Assembly (NCBI GenBank): GCA_963817025.1
Contig: CAWFML010000001.1
Span: 186,001 to 250,000, forward strand
Direction of reading: 5' to 3'
From: JACMLC01 sp963817025
Lineage (GTDB): Bacteria; Acidobacteriota; Blastocatellia; Pyrinomonadales; Pyrinomonadaceae
Length of the DNA: 64,000 bases
The position numbers and the translations under genes were made by a program. This document shows positions 1-10,379 of the stretch, one piece after another. The notes under the pieces were generated by a model that had not been told where the DNA came from, ran no database searches, and saw only the letters and a list, made by a program, of their open reading frames with translations. The stretch's first letter is position 1. Each line of letters begins with the position of its first letter.

Positions 1-1204
1 TGGCGCGCTCGATGAACCATTCCTGCGCCTCCGAGCCGAACCATTTTTCGCGCGGAACCCACGGGGCGTTGCGGCCCAGAGAATCCGCTTTCGCCACGCG
101 ATACAAAAGGTCTAACTCGCAACGCCGCGCGAGCCTGCGAAACGCGCCGTCGCCCACCTCTTCCCGCTTCTTATAAAACTCTCCCGGCTTCAAATGGTCG
201 CTCACCAGCGCGATCACCTGCGCACGCACGTCATAGCCTTCGAGCGTGTGCATGTTAAGCCGCTCAAGCAAACTTTCCGTGGGAGCCGCGCCCGCCTCTT
301 CATGCCCGCGCGAACGCCAGCGGCCTTCCGTAAACTCCGTGGTCGCAGGCTTGCCCAAATCATGTGCGAGCGCGCCGAGCATCACCGTCACCTGCTTTGG
401 ATAAGAGAGTCCGTCAAGCAACTCGCGCGCGCGGTCAACGACGAGCAGTGTGTGAACCGCGACATCGCCCTCCGGATGCCATTCCGGCTCCTGCGGCACG
501 CCGACCAGAGCTTGCAACTCCGGAAAGAGCTTTTCAATAGCATCCATTTCATAAAGCAGCTTGAGACCGATGGAAGGTTTTTGCGCGAGCAGCAGCAGCT
601 TTTCCATCTCGCCCCGGATGCGCTCTCTGGGCAAGTCAGTCAAATCAATCGCACGACATAACTCTAAAGTCTCCGGCTCAATCAGAAACTCGAAGCGCGC
701 GGCAAACTGCGCGGCGCGAAGCACGCGCAGGCTGTCCTCGACAAATGTTTCGGGCGAGACGGCGCGCAAGGTTTGACGCTCGATGTCTGCGCGCCCTTGA
801 TACGGGTCAAGAATCTCGCCCGTGAGCGGGTCTTTGAGAATCGCGTTGATGGTGAAATCGCGTCGTCGCGCGGCTTCTTCAATCGTCATCGCCGGGTCGC
901 CTTCGATGACGAAGGCTCGATGGCCGCGCCCTGTCTTTCGTTCGCGTCGCGGCAAACTGACATCCAGATCAGAGCCTAGCTTATAGACCGTAAAGGCTTC
1001 GCCGACGGCATCCACGCGCCCGAAGGTTTCCAGCAGAGCGCGCAAGTCTGCGGGCGCAACATGATAAACTTCTACATCCCAATCCTTCGGCGTCTGGCCC
1101 ATCAAAGCATCCCGCACACAGCCGCCGACCAGCAGAGCGCGCCCGCCCATTGAGCGCACGCGCCGCGCGAGTTCGAGAATTTTTTCGGGAATCGAAGACA
1201 ACAT
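1..1204 (-). CDS. cca: CCA-adding enzyme / tRNA nucleotidyltransferase with HD domain (3' part cut off by window edge)
   Basis: Adds or repairs the 3'-terminal CCA of tRNAs in the cytoplasm. I translated the minus strand directly, because the frame has no stop before base 1. The start ATG is at 1204, giving MLSSIPEKILELARRVRSMG. Residues about 20-45 carry the class II nucleotidyltransferase signature LVGGCVRDAL followed by KDWDVEVY, where the D-x-E pair is the expected metal-binding site. RRRDFTINAI follows around residue 110. Further on, LAHDLGKPATTEF is an HD phosphohydrolase motif, placing it in the bacterial group with a C-terminal HD domain. About 400 residues are visible and the C-terminus lies outside the window. 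Family assignment is firm; CCA-adding versus A-adding specificity cannot be decided from this. Confidence 0.9.
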   Translation of the reverse strand, partial: MLSSIPEKILELARRVRSMGGRALLVGGCVRDALMGQTPKDWDVEVYHVAPADLRALLETFGRVDAVGEAFTVYKLGSDLDVSLPRRERKTGRGHRAFVIEGDPAMTIEEAARRRDFTINAILKDPLTGEILDPYQGRADIERQTLRAVSPETFVEDSLRVLRAAQFAARFEFLIEPETLELCRAIDLTDLPRERIRGEMEKLLLLAQKPSIGLKLLYEMDAIEKLFPELQALVGVPQEPEWHPEGDVAVHTLLVVDRARELLDGLSYPKQVTVMLGALAHDLGKPATTEFTEGRWRSRGHEEAGAAPTESLLERLNMHTLEGYDVRAQVIALVSDHLKPGEFYKKREEVGDGAFRRLARRCELDLLYRVAKADSLGRNAPWVPREKWFGSEAQEWFIERA

Positions 1205-1257
1205 CAAACAGGTTGGAGTTTGGAGATTGTTTCAAACCTCAAAATGGAAAATCAATC

Positions 1258-1360
1258 AACCCTTTGCGGCTTAGGTTTTAACTTTGCGCCACCAGCGCGA
1301 ACCAGCAACGTTTCGCGCAAAGGCGCAAACAAAGAAAAGCTCAAGGCGCAAAGAGTTGAA
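1258..1360. repeat. Intergenic GCAAAGGC-word element
   Basis: The gap between the cca start and the next gene holds repeated CGCAAAGGCGCAAA-type words. The stretch at 1307-1358 (AGCAACGTTTC, then GCGCAAAGGCGCAAA, then AAGGCGCAAAGAGTTGA) is nearly the same as 44695-44745. This makes it one copy of a dispersed family. The inverted partner (CTTTGCGCC) lies at about 1281-1290. Confidence 0.6.
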
Positions 1361-1378
1361 CGGTTTTGAAGTTGGAAA

Positions 1379-1762
1379 TTAATCCTCATCTTCGTAGTCA
1401 TCATCTTCGTCAAATTCGTCAACCACGATTTGCACGCCGCGCGTAGAAGGCAGGCAACTGATGACCTGTGCGCGCTCTATGCGCGTCAATTCGGTCGAAG
1501 CCGCGTGCCAGAGCTTGACCCAGAAGGTGCGCGAAGCCGTATGAATCGCAAAGGTCGAGCCGTCGAGCATGACAGGCACAGGCTCTGCCACAGTTCCCGC
1601 GCGCAGGGTTTCCAAAAGCTCCGGCACAAACGGCTTGAACTTATCGAACTGGACCAGCACTGCGCTGTCAAGAATTTCAGCGGGCGGCAATTCCACAGGC
1701 TCTGTTGATTCCAGCAGTAGGCGCGATTCGGTTTGCTCGTTGCGTTTTTTGACTATAGCCAT
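1379..1762 (-). CDS. Hypothetical protein with acidic C-terminal tail
   Basis: I do not recognise this protein. The frame continues upstream to 1846, but those extra codons lie in a repeat element, so I place the start at the ATG at 1762 (MAIVKKRNEQTESRLLLEST), giving 127 aa. The first ten residues are basic, the middle is an even mix of hydrophobic and polar residues typical of a small globular domain, and the last 12 or so residues are almost all D and E (FDEDDDYEDED). There is no signal peptide or membrane segment. It follows glyQS on the same strand with a repeat between them, so co-transcription is possible but not shown. The upstream Shine-Dalgarno match is weak. Confidence 0.55.
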   Translation of the reverse strand: MAIVKKRNEQTESRLLLESTEPVELPPAEILDSAVLVQFDKFKPFVPELLETLRAGTVAEPVPVMLDGSTFAIHTASRTFWVKLWHAASTELTRIERAQVISCLPSTRGVQIVVDEFDEDDDYEDED

Positions 1763-1772
1763 TTTAAGAATA

Positions 1773-1895
1773 GTGACGAGTGACGAGTAACAAGATTTAG
1801 CCACAGAGAACACAGAGAGCAGGAAAGCAGATGCGGAGAGCGCCAAATGAGATGTTTAGTTTTATCTCTGTGTCCTCTGTGCGCTCTGTGGCTAA
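1773..1895. repeat. Two adjoining word-repeat elements (GTGACGA heptads and AGCCACAGAG inverted repeat)
   Basis: At 1773-1795 heptads AGTGACG-AGTGACG-AGTAACA run in tandem. Directly after, 1797-1818 (TTAGCCACAGAGAACACAG) is answered by an inverted copy at 1865-1895 (CTCTGTGTCCTCTGTG, then CTCTGTGGCTAA). Together they form a long imperfect stem-loop between glyQS and the next gene. Related elements occur at 3771, 32101, 23005 and 59373. Confidence 0.7.
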
Positions 1896-1910
1896 TTTTT
1901 GTTTGAGTCT

Positions 1911-3347
1911 CTAAACATGACAAGTGGCCTGTAACCTGCTTTGCAGATGCTCCCGCAGGTCTGCGACCTTGACGCGCTCCTGCTCCCAGGTGTCTCTGTC
2001 GCGCACCGTGACGGCTTCGTCTTCGAGCGATTGATGGTCAACGGTGACGCAGAAGGGCGTGCCGATCTCGTCCTGTCGCGCGTAGAGCTTGCCGATGCCG
2101 CCCGTGTCGTCATAGACGGCGCGCATGACGGGTTGCAGCGAGCGTTTGATGGCCTTTGCCATGCCGACAATCTCCGGCTTGTTTTTCGCCAGCGGCAGAA
2201 TCGCGGCCTTGATCGGCGCAAGCTCAGGGTTCAGTTTCAGGATGACGCGCTTCTCGCCCTTATCGTTGACCTTCTCCGTGTAAGCATCCATCAGCACCGT
2301 CAGCACCGTGCGATTGACTCCGGCTGCGGGTTCGATGACGTGTGGATGGTAACGCTCTTTCTGCGCTTCATCGAAATATGAAAGGTCTTCTGTCGAATCC
2401 GGGTTGAGTCGCTTTCCATCTTCATCAACGGGATTCTTCGAGTGGGCTTTCAAATCAAAGTCTGTGCGATAAGCAATGCCCATCAACTCTTCCCACTGGC
2501 GCTCCTCTTCTTCGCGTTCGGGGAAATAGCGATACATGATGTCAACGGTGCGTTTCGAGTAGTGCGCCAACTTTCCTTCCGGCACTTCATAGAGATTGAT
2601 GTTGGCGCGGTCAATGCCGAGCGTCGTGAACCAACCGAGATATTGTTCGACCCAGTAATCAACCAACTGGAAATGTTTTTCATCGGGCCTGACGAAATAC
2701 TCCATCTCCATTTGCTCGAACTCGCGCGTGCGCAAAATAAAGTTGCCGGGCGTCACTTCGTTGCGAAACGACTTGCCGATTTGCGCGATACCGAAAGGCA
2801 GCTTGCGTCGCATCGTCGTCTGCACATTCAGAAAATTGATAAAGATGCCCTGTGCCGTTTCGGGTCGCAGATAGGCGAGCGCGGTTGGATCGTCATCTTC
2901 CGCCACCGCGCCGAGTTTAGTGCTGAACATCAGATTGAACGGACGCGGCTCAGTCCAATCCGTCGAGCCGCAACTCGGACACTTGATGCTTGTGACCTCT
3001 GGCGTAGTCTCCGCTGTAAGGTCTCCGAATTCTTCAACCAACTTATCTGCCCGGAAACGGCTCTTGCACTTGCGGCAATCTATCAAAGGGTCGCTAAAAG
3101 TATCCACATGACCCGAATATTTCCAGACCAGAGGGTTGAGAATGATGCTGGAATCAATGCCCTCCATGTCGTCGCGCTCGTGAACCATCCATCGCCACCA
3201 GGCCTGTTTGACGTTATTGCAAAGCTCTACGCCGAGCGGGCCGTAATCCCACGCGCTGCCGAGTCCGCCGTAAATCTCGGATGAGGGAAAGACGAAGCCT
3301 CGCCGTTTGGCGAGAGAGACAATGGTTTCGATATTTGGCGCAGACAC
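1911..3347 (-). CDS. glyQS: Glycyl-tRNA synthetase, single-chain (alpha2) type
   Basis: Class II synthetase that charges tRNA-Gly in the cytoplasm. The 478-aa length is normal for the homodimeric form. Motif 1 lies in the first 80 residues (YGPLGVELCNNVKQAWW). Four cysteines at about 91, 94, 123 and 126 (CRKCK, CPSCG) look like a zinc site in the insertion domain. Motif 2 is SFRNEVTPGNFILRTREFEQ at about 193-212, and motif 3 is AGVNRTVLTVLMDAY near residue 340. The last 100 residues are the anticodon-binding domain (IGKLYARQDEIGTPFCVTVD). The ATG at 3347 gives MSAPNIETIV, which fits family N-termini. The upstream gap to the small membrane gene holds only repeat-like AT-rich sequence. Confidence 0.96.
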   Translation of the reverse strand: MSAPNIETIVSLAKRRGFVFPSSEIYGGLGSAWDYGPLGVELCNNVKQAWWRWMVHERDDMEGIDSSIILNPLVWKYSGHVDTFSDPLIDCRKCKSRFRADKLVEEFGDLTAETTPEVTSIKCPSCGSTDWTEPRPFNLMFSTKLGAVAEDDDPTALAYLRPETAQGIFINFLNVQTTMRRKLPFGIAQIGKSFRNEVTPGNFILRTREFEQMEMEYFVRPDEKHFQLVDYWVEQYLGWFTTLGIDRANINLYEVPEGKLAHYSKRTVDIMYRYFPEREEEERQWEELMGIAYRTDFDLKAHSKNPVDEDGKRLNPDSTEDLSYFDEAQKERYHPHVIEPAAGVNRTVLTVLMDAYTEKVNDKGEKRVILKLNPELAPIKAAILPLAKNKPEIVGMAKAIKRSLQPVMRAVYDDTGGIGKLYARQDEIGTPFCVTVDHQSLEDEAVTVRDRDTWEQERVKVADLREHLQSRLQATCHV

Positions 3348-3525
3348 TTTTTTAATCCTCTTTGAATCGTAATCGGTGAATAGTTAATGGTAAATGGTAA
3401 ACGGCTAAAAGACAAAAGCCGCGCTCTCGTCGCCGGAAAATTCAGCACGCAAACAAAAGAAGAGAGGAGCGTTTGAGTCGCTCCTCTCTCTTCAAATTCT
3501 TCCGTTCCGAAGTTCTAGCCGGAAA

Positions 3526-3690
3526 CTATTTGGCGGGCGTCGTGACGTTGATGTCAACCTCAGTCTTCTTGCTACCGCCGAACATGCCGCCGCGATATGC
3601 CAGAACCAGCGCCACCACCACGATGATGAAGATCACTAGAATAGCCACCACTCCGACGCTGCTTCCGCCTCCGCCATTATCATCAGCCAT
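3526..3690 (-). CDS. Small single-pass membrane protein (54 aa)
   Basis: I found this by reading the minus strand upstream of glyQS. It begins MADDNGGGGSSVG, then has about 20 hydrophobic residues (VVAILVIFIIVVVALVLAY), a short glycine-rich turn with two lysines, and ends EVDINVTTPAK. It therefore looks like a single membrane segment with a short soluble tail. A strong Shine-Dalgarno sequence (GGAGG, about 9 nt before the ATG at 3690) supports real translation despite the small size. I do not recognise a family. The topology is inferred: the acidic N-terminus and the lysines after the helix are consistent with the C-terminus inside. It may be monocistronic or read into glyQS, 178 bases downstream. 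Confidence 0.75.
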   Translation of the reverse strand: MADDNGGGGSSVGVVAILVIFIIVVVALVLAYRGGMFGGSKKTEVDINVTTPAK

Positions 3691-3770
3691 AAAGCCAATC
3701 CTCCTTCAAGTCTGCGAAACCACAAATCATCGGGGGCCTGAAATTTTCCTGCAAGAGAAACTGATAAAGC

Positions 3771-3846
3771 GGTGACAAGTAATAAGTGACAAGTGACGAG
3801 CAGGAAAGCTTTTTAACTCGTCACTTGTCACCTGTCACTTGCTCAC
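3771..3846. repeat. GTGACAAGT heptad inverted repeat
   Basis: Heptads GTGACAA/GTGACGA at 3771-3800 face their inverted copies at 3817-3846. The arms 3786-3800 and 3817-3831 are a perfect 15-bp stem around an AT-rich loop. It lies just past the stop of the gene at 3854 on the minus strand, where it could act as a 3' hairpin. The same words recur at 1773 and 32101. Confidence 0.75.
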
Positions 3847-3853
3847 TGTTTTC

Positions 3854-4870
3854 CTATCTGCGACGGCGCGATGAGCGACGACGCGGCGACTGCTCAGGGG
3901 CAGGCTTGACATCGCTGAGCGGCACGGTCGAAGACGCTTGCGGCGGTTCCGCGCCCGGCGGCACGAGCCAGAACTCATAATAGTCTGTCTCTCTGTAACC
4001 GCCGTTCATGACTACGATGCGACGCGAGTCAATCTGTCTGGTGTTGACCAGATAATCAAGCGCGCGTGCTCCGAGACGATCTGCCTGACCGATGCGGCTG
4101 TTCTTTCCGCCGTAGACAATCATGTAGCCCGTCGCATCCGGCGTGTTCTGCAATTCAATCGCCAGATTGTCCAGACGCGCCTTGTCTTCGTCAAAGGCGA
4201 CTGACGGGAATTCGTCAAATCTCCTGCGCGGCGGAGCGGGCGGCGGCGGCGCTGTAATATCCACGCTCGCCTGTGCCATCTGCCGGCAGGATGCGTCGCC
4301 AGAGCCATCGTCAACCACGAGGATGGCCGTAACTTTTTGTTTGCCCAGCCCGGTCGAATCAACCGTGATGGTGTTTGTGCCCGTGCCGCTCAGGATTCTG
4401 GCCGAGGGCGGGCTGACCGTCCAGGTGTAATTCAATGGCTGTGTGCCGCCATAGGCGACATCAGAGCTGTAAGTAATCACATCGCCATCGTCAACCACAG
4501 CCGGAGCAGAGACGCTGACCGGATACGGGCAGGGCCGCGTAATCACGCGCGTCGTGTAGTTGAGACAGATGCAGTTACGTTTCCCGGCCAGAATGTTGAC
4601 CGGCTGTGTCCAACGCCGGTTCGGGAAAACCACTTCAACTATGTGCTCGCCTGCCGGAAGGTCTATGGACTGGGCAGGGTTGTATGTCATGCCGTAAGGC
4701 TTGCCGTCAACGATCAAGGGGTATCCGGCAGGGGACGTTTTCAAGTCCATCCGGCCATAACCCTTTTTGAGTTTCGGCTCTTTGGTTTTGGTGTCGTTGT
4801 TCGCCTGCGCCACAGAACACGTGAGCAGGAGCATGAGGGCGAAAGCGCATGAGACGTAGATTCTTTTCAT
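3854..4870 (-). CDS. Secreted PEGA / OmpA-like protein
   Basis: Cell-envelope protein of 338 aa. Residues 1-23 (MKRIYVSCAFALMLLLTCSV, then AQA) are a signal peptide. Residues about 40-85 (GRMDLKTSPAGYPLIVDG ... GEHIVEVVFPNRRW) look like a PEGA domain. Residues about 115-210 form an Ig/PKD-like beta domain (PLNYTWTVSPPSARILSGTG). After a proline-rich linker (APPPPAPPRRR), residues about 215-300 resemble a reduced OmpA-like domain (FDEDKARLDNLAIEL, GQADRLGARALDYLV, RRIVVMNGGY). The tail is proline-rich and ends in an arginine cluster. It lies 18 bases after the PEP-CTERM gene on the same strand, so the two are probably co-transcribed. The domain calls rest on pattern recognition; the function, perhaps envelope or peptidoglycan attachment, is inferred. 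Confidence 0.8.
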   Translation of the reverse strand: MKRIYVSCAFALMLLLTCSVAQANNDTKTKEPKLKKGYGRMDLKTSPAGYPLIVDGKPYGMTYNPAQSIDLPAGEHIVEVVFPNRRWTQPVNILAGKRNCICLNYTTRVITRPCPYPVSVSAPAVVDDGDVITYSSDVAYGGTQPLNYTWTVSPPSARILSGTGTNTITVDSTGLGKQKVTAILVVDDGSGDASCRQMAQASVDITAPPPPAPPRRRFDEFPSVAFDEDKARLDNLAIELQNTPDATGYMIVYGGKNSRIGQADRLGARALDYLVNTRQIDSRRIVVMNGGYRETDYYEFWLVPPGAEPPQASSTVPLSDVKPAPEQSPRRRSSRRRR

Positions 4871-4888
4871 TTTGTGTTCTAAGCCCTC

Positions 4889-5449
4889 CTAGTTGATAGA
4901 CTGCTTGGCTGCTCTGGAACGATTGTAGCGGCGACGTGCGCCCGCGCCTAACGCGGCGAGTCCCGTGCCGAATAACAGGAGCGACGCAGGCTCAGGCACA
5001 GGCTCGGACGGAGGCGTCGGTGATGTCTTGATGCAACGCGGCTCTGTCGGCGGACATTCTTCATCATCGCCGGTGCAGATGCCCGTCAAACAGACAGCCG
5101 GAACCAGGGCCAGAAAAGGCCACTTCGGAAAGCCGCCTGCGATGGGAATGTCTGCGCACTCGCATGTTTCGGCGGTGACTTCGGTGACTTCTTCCGTTTG
5201 AACCTGTATGCCGCCCGCGCTATCGCCTGCGGGCGCGCCTGATTCCTGCGTGGTCGAAGTGCTTGCGGCTTTGTCGTCCTGACCTACGAGACGAAGCTCC
5301 GTAGAGGCATTTTGCCAGCCCTGACGCGAACTGCCGTTGATAACGTTAACCACATCACCCATCTGCACTGGACTGGCCTGCACTGTGACAGCAGTCATCA
5401 GCAGGGTGCAGAGTATCGTAGCAATGGGGCGAAAAGCTCGATTCCTCAT
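4889..5449 (-). CDS. PEP-CTERM sorting-signal protein
   Basis: Secreted protein of 186 aa and a probable substrate of the exosortase at 35724. The start at 5449 (MRNRAFRPIATILCTLLMTA) follows a GGGAGG Shine-Dalgarno; the frame extends 18 codons further but without support. Residues 1-28 are a signal peptide. The body is short, low in complexity and rich in T, E, G and S, with a cysteine-containing part (CECADIP ... CLTGICTGDDEECPPTEPRC). The C-terminus has the full sorting signal: PEPASLLLFGTGLAALGAG, then ARRRYNRSR, that is motif, hydrophobic helix and basic tail. Such proteins are cleaved by the exosortase and left at the surface or in the matrix. It lies far from the exosortase, as is common. 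Its biological role is unknown. Confidence 0.88.
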   Translation of the reverse strand: MRNRAFRPIATILCTLLMTAVTVQASPVQMGDVVNVINGSSRQGWQNASTELRLVGQDDKAASTSTTQESGAPAGDSAGGIQVQTEEVTEVTAETCECADIPIAGGFPKWPFLALVPAVCLTGICTGDDEECPPTEPRCIKTSPTPPSEPVPEPASLLLFGTGLAALGAGARRRYNRSRAAKQSIN

Positions 5450-5820
5450 GATTAGGAGTCCCTCCCTGGACACTCCTGATTCGAGGGAAGCGCTCTGGGG
5501 CACTCTGGGCTCGAATCAATAAAGACTTTCAAAGTTAAAACCGACTAAAGACAACGAGACCGATGGTTCACATCAAGTAGCCAGATTTGCTGTCGGAGCT
5601 TTAGCAAACGTCGGAGCGGGCTGACAAACTATAAAGGAACTTCCCTTACCGGATTTGACCTGCTTCATGGCTTGTTCGTCGTCAAAAGAACTCTATCCAA
5701 TGGTGAAAACCGATGAAGTGGCTTCCTTCATCACTAGAGAAAGACGCCGAATACTGCATGAATTCCAATTTCGTGCCGTGATTAAACTCGTCTTTATACC
5801 CAAATGTCAAGAAAAAATGC
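5450..5820. other. Gap upstream of the PEP-CTERM gene, with leader hairpins
   Basis: No gene is supported here. Close to the PEP-CTERM start, 5478-5485 and 5510-5517 (GATTCGAG/CTCGAATC) form an 8-bp stem. A second small stem around 5456-5476 (GGAGT...ACTCC on the minus strand) has the GGGAGG ribosome site in its loop. I looked for a sigma54 (-24/-12) promoter, since some PEP-CTERM genes use one, and did not find one. The stretch 5640-5820 shows nothing recognisable. Confidence 0.4.
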
Positions 5821-5893
5821 GGGTCACAGGGGAAAAAGGGGAAGGGAAAAGCATCCGACAGGCTTCTGTTTTTCCCTCTCCCCCTTGTGACCC
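5821..5893. repeat. Inverted word repeat past pnp, possible terminator
   Basis: GGGTCACAGGGGAAAAAGGG at 5821-5840 and its continuation to 5850 are mirrored by 5868-5893, which ends CCCTTGTGACCC. The G/A-rich words have a 7-8 base period. It lies 15 bases after the pnp stop and could terminate it, but there is no clear T-run on the minus strand. Confidence 0.65.
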
Positions 5894-5908
5894 TTTAACC
5901 CATGACTT

Positions 5909-8047
<2,139 letters not shown>

Positions 8048-8078
8048 ACTTGGTTTGTCTCCTTCAGAGAACGACTTT

Positions 8079-8096
8079 CCTGCAACAGGTTGCAGG
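8079..8096 (-). promoter_or_regulatory. Hairpin in the pnp 5' leader
   Basis: CCTGCAACAGGTTGCAGG is a perfect 8-bp stem with a 2-base loop, 31 bases upstream of the pnp start. In E. coli pnp is autoregulated through leader hairpins cut by RNase III. A similar role here is only inferred from position. Confidence 0.4.
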
Positions 8097-8235
8097 AGAG
8101 CGGGCGCAAGGCGTCTCATCCGCCGCGCCTTTGGAACAAATTATTGATCAACCGGCAAGAGTTTTCCCCTGGGCCGCGCTACGTGAGGCGCGATGGTGGA
8201 GCATTGCCGGATAAAATTCTATGCATAAACCAAAA

Positions 8236-8277
8236 GCGACGCCGCTTCCATCGGAGTGCCGTGAAGCCTTGCGTCGC
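8236..8277 (-). terminator. Rho-independent terminator between rpsO and pnp
   Basis: The arms 8236-8242 (GCGACGC) and 8271-8277 (GCGTCGC) pair, and an inner GCTTC/GAAGC stem extends the helix. On the minus strand the stem is followed by TTTTGGTTT. It lies about 185 bases past the rpsO stop, so it would end part of the rpsO transcription before pnp. The remaining gap, 8278-8460, shows nothing I can name. Confidence 0.6.
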
Positions 8278-8460
8278 CTTCGAGTTTTTTGCCTAGAGGC
8301 TCTTGCTCGTATCCGCTTGCCTTCAGTCATCGCCGTCACGTTCGGCACTGCCCGCAAGCTCTTCGATGGATACGAATTGTTCGTTAGAGAATCGAAGCTC
8401 TCTCTGTGGTTGTTGGCTTACGAACGAAGAATCAGCCGCCCGACAAACGCCTGCGCTCTT

Positions 8461-8730
8461 TTAGCGACGCAGGCCGAGACGACTGACGACTTCGTGGTAA
8501 CGCTCTATGTCCTTACGCTTGAGGTAATCCAGAAGACTCCTGCGCTGCGAGACCATCTTGAGCAGGCCGCGCCGCGAGTGGTTATCTTTTTTGTGCAGCT
8601 TGAAATGCTCTGTCAGTTCGTTGATGCGCTGGCTGAGCAGTGCGATCTGCACCTGTGGCGATCCCGTATCCGAGTCATGCGTACGGTAATCCGTAAGTAT
8701 TCTCTCTTTTGTTTCTTTAGCTAACGACAT
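8461..8730 (-). CDS. rpsO: 30S ribosomal protein S15
   Basis: Primary 16S rRNA-binding protein of the small subunit platform. The start at 8730 (MSLAKETKERILTDYRTHDS) gives 89 aa, the standard length; the frame runs 24 codons further upstream but that part has no S15 similarity. The hallmark DTGSPQVQIALLSQRINELT and the block HSRRGLLKMVSQRRSLLDYL are present, and the C-terminus RYHEVVSRLGLRR is typical. GGGAGG lies about 14 bases upstream and GAGAG lies close to the ATG. It lies upstream of pnp as in many bacteria. Confidence 0.97.
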   Translation of the reverse strand: MSLAKETKERILTDYRTHDSDTGSPQVQIALLSQRINELTEHFKLHKKDNHSRRGLLKMVSQRRSLLDYLKRKDIERYHEVVSRLGLRR

Positions 8731-8893
8731 ATGCTCTCGATGGTCCTCCCAGACCGCAGTCAACCCGCCGTAAAAGCGGCAACCGCTAAAATTAAAGTAC
8801 ACGGCAATTTAACACGCCGCTTTGAAAACTGTCCAGCGAGGGGGCAAGTCGGTAATGGGCCAGTTTCAAACAGAGCACAGAAAAACGAGCGGT

Positions 8894-8983
8894 TCGCGCA
8901 AAGGCGCTGGTGGCGCAAAGGAAGACCGCAAAAGGTTGAATGCTGCTCGCTCTTTGCGAGCTTTTCTTTGCGCCTTTGCGCGA
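8894..8983. repeat. GCAAAGGC-word inverted repeat between rpsO and ndh
   Basis: GCGCAAAGGCGCTGGTGGCG, AAAGG and GACCGCAAAAGG at 8894-8935 face CTCTTTGCGAGC, TTTGCGCCTTTGCGCG at 8949-8983. The rest of the 405-base gap between rpsO and ndh (8731-8893 and 8984-9135) shows no gene and no clear promoter. Confidence 0.65.
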
Positions 8984-9135
8984 AAATGTTCTTTCTTCGT
9001 TATTTGTGAAACTGAACCACTACTTACTGTTGACATTACTTGCCGCAGAGTCTAAACAAGCATTGATAATTTCATCACATTTGAAACGGCAGGCAAACAT
9101 CACCAGTCTTTCGACTGATGACCCGGTAAACACAC

Positions 9136-10374
9136 ATGTCTCAAAAAGCGCGTGTCTTAATCATCGGCGGCGGCTTCGGCGGTCTCTTTACGGCGTTGGA
9201 ACTTTCGGGCGCATGCGAAGTCACGCTCGTTAGCAGTGAAGACCATTTTCTCTTCTCCCCGATGCTCTATGAATACCTGAGCGGCGAGGTCGAGGCATGG
9301 CACATCGCGCCGCATTACACAGAGCTGATAGACGACCAGATACGATTTATACAGGGCGAAGTGACGGAGATTGAACTGGATGCGCGAGAGGCTGCGATTG
9401 CAGGGCGCACGCGCCGCATCGCCTATGACGTGCTGGTGCTGGCGGTCGGCGGCATCACGAACTACTGGAATGTCGAAGGCGCGGCAGAGCACGCGATGCC
9501 CTTTCGCAAGCTGGCCCACGCGGACGACTTGCGCCGCAGAATGGTAGAGACGCTCGACAAAGTCGCGCCAGACCTCGCGCCGCAGGATGCCAGACGCCTC
9601 TTGACCTTCGCGGTGGTCGGCGGCGGCGCAAGCGGCGTAGAGCTTTCTACCAAGATGTCAGACCTCTTGCGCGACGCCTTCCAGAGACGCGCGCTGCCGG
9701 GCGAGCCGCGCGTGATGGTGATAGAGATGGGCGATAGGGTTGTGCCCGGCATGGGAGAGGACATACGCATCTTCGTCGAGGATGCTTTGAAAGAGGCGCG
9801 CGTCGAGTTGCACACACAAACGCGTGTCAAAAGCGTGCGCGCAGACGGCTTGACCTTCGAGCATGACGGGCAGACGACGGAGCTTGAAGCCGCAGCGACC
9901 ATCTGGACTGGCGGCGTGCGTGTTAATCCGATTGTCGAAAGGCTTGAGGTAGAGAAAGACGGGCGCGGATTGATACTCGTCAGGCCGACGCTGCAAACAG
10001 AGCAGCATGACAATATCTTCGCGCTCGGCGACATAGCTTTTTATCCGGACGCCACGCAGACCTTAGCAGGCACGGCGCAGCTCGCAATGCAGGAGGCAGG
10101 ACTCTTAAGCGATAACATCAAAGCATTTCTCCGTGGGAGAGAATTAAAGTCCAAGCATTTCGAGGAACTCGGAGAAGCGGTCAGCCTCGGCACGGAACGC
10201 GCGGCAGTGCTCACGGGAGGCAAAGCCTTTGGCGGCGCACTCGCGCGTCAGGCGCGCTTTGCGCTCTATACCTCGCGGCTGCCGACATGGCATCACCGCT
10301 TGAAGGTCGGCGCAAGCTGGTTCTTCGAGGGCACGGCCCCGCGCCCGCTGCAACCTTTGGGATTAAAACGATAA
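9136..10374 (+). CDS. ndh: Type II NADH dehydrogenase (NDH-2) / FAD-dependent oxidoreductase
   Basis: Single-subunit, non-proton-pumping NADH:quinone oxidoreductase bound to the inner face of the membrane. The 412-aa length is normal. Residues 9-17 (IIGGGFGGL) are the N-terminal FAD-binding glycine motif. Residues about 160-170 (FAVVGGGASGVEL) are the second, NADH-binding Rossmann motif. ALGDIAFYP near residue 297 is the conserved FAD-contacting GD motif, and TAQLAMQEAGLLSDNI follows as in NDH-2 proteins. The C-terminus (RLPTWHHRLKVGASWFFEGT) is amphipathic and may hold the protein at the membrane. A related sulfide:quinone reductase is less likely, as I see no conserved redox cysteines. No strong Shine-Dalgarno is visible. 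The gene stands alone on the plus strand. Confidence 0.85.
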   Translation: MSQKARVLIIGGGFGGLFTALELSGACEVTLVSSEDHFLFSPMLYEYLSGEVEAWHIAPHYTELIDDQIRFIQGEVTEIELDAREAAIAGRTRRIAYDVLVLAVGGITNYWNVEGAAEHAMPFRKLAHADDLRRRMVETLDKVAPDLAPQDARRLLTFAVVGGGASGVELSTKMSDLLRDAFQRRALPGEPRVMVIEMGDRVVPGMGEDIRIFVEDALKEARVELHTQTRVKSVRADGLTFEHDGQTTELEAAATIWTGGVRVNPIVERLEVEKDGRGLILVRPTLQTEQHDNIFALGDIAFYPDATQTLAGTAQLAMQEAGLLSDNIKAFLRGRELKSKHFEELGEAVSLGTERAAVLTGGKAFGGALARQARFALYTSRLPTWHHRLKVGASWFFEGTAPRPLQPLGLKR

Positions 10375-10379
10375 GAAAT

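Noticed and set aside
2442..3284. Open frame of 280 codons on the plus strand
   Set aside because: It lies fully antisense to glyQS, which has all family motifs; the frame is a shadow of GC-rich coding sequence.
5450..5650. Sigma54 promoter for the PEP-CTERM gene
   Set aside because: No GG-N10-GC element at -24/-12 with acceptable match was seen in this stretch.
8221..8724. Open frame of 167 codons on the plus strand between pnp and rpsO
   Set aside because: It overlaps almost all of rpsO in antisense and crosses a terminator hairpin; no motif.
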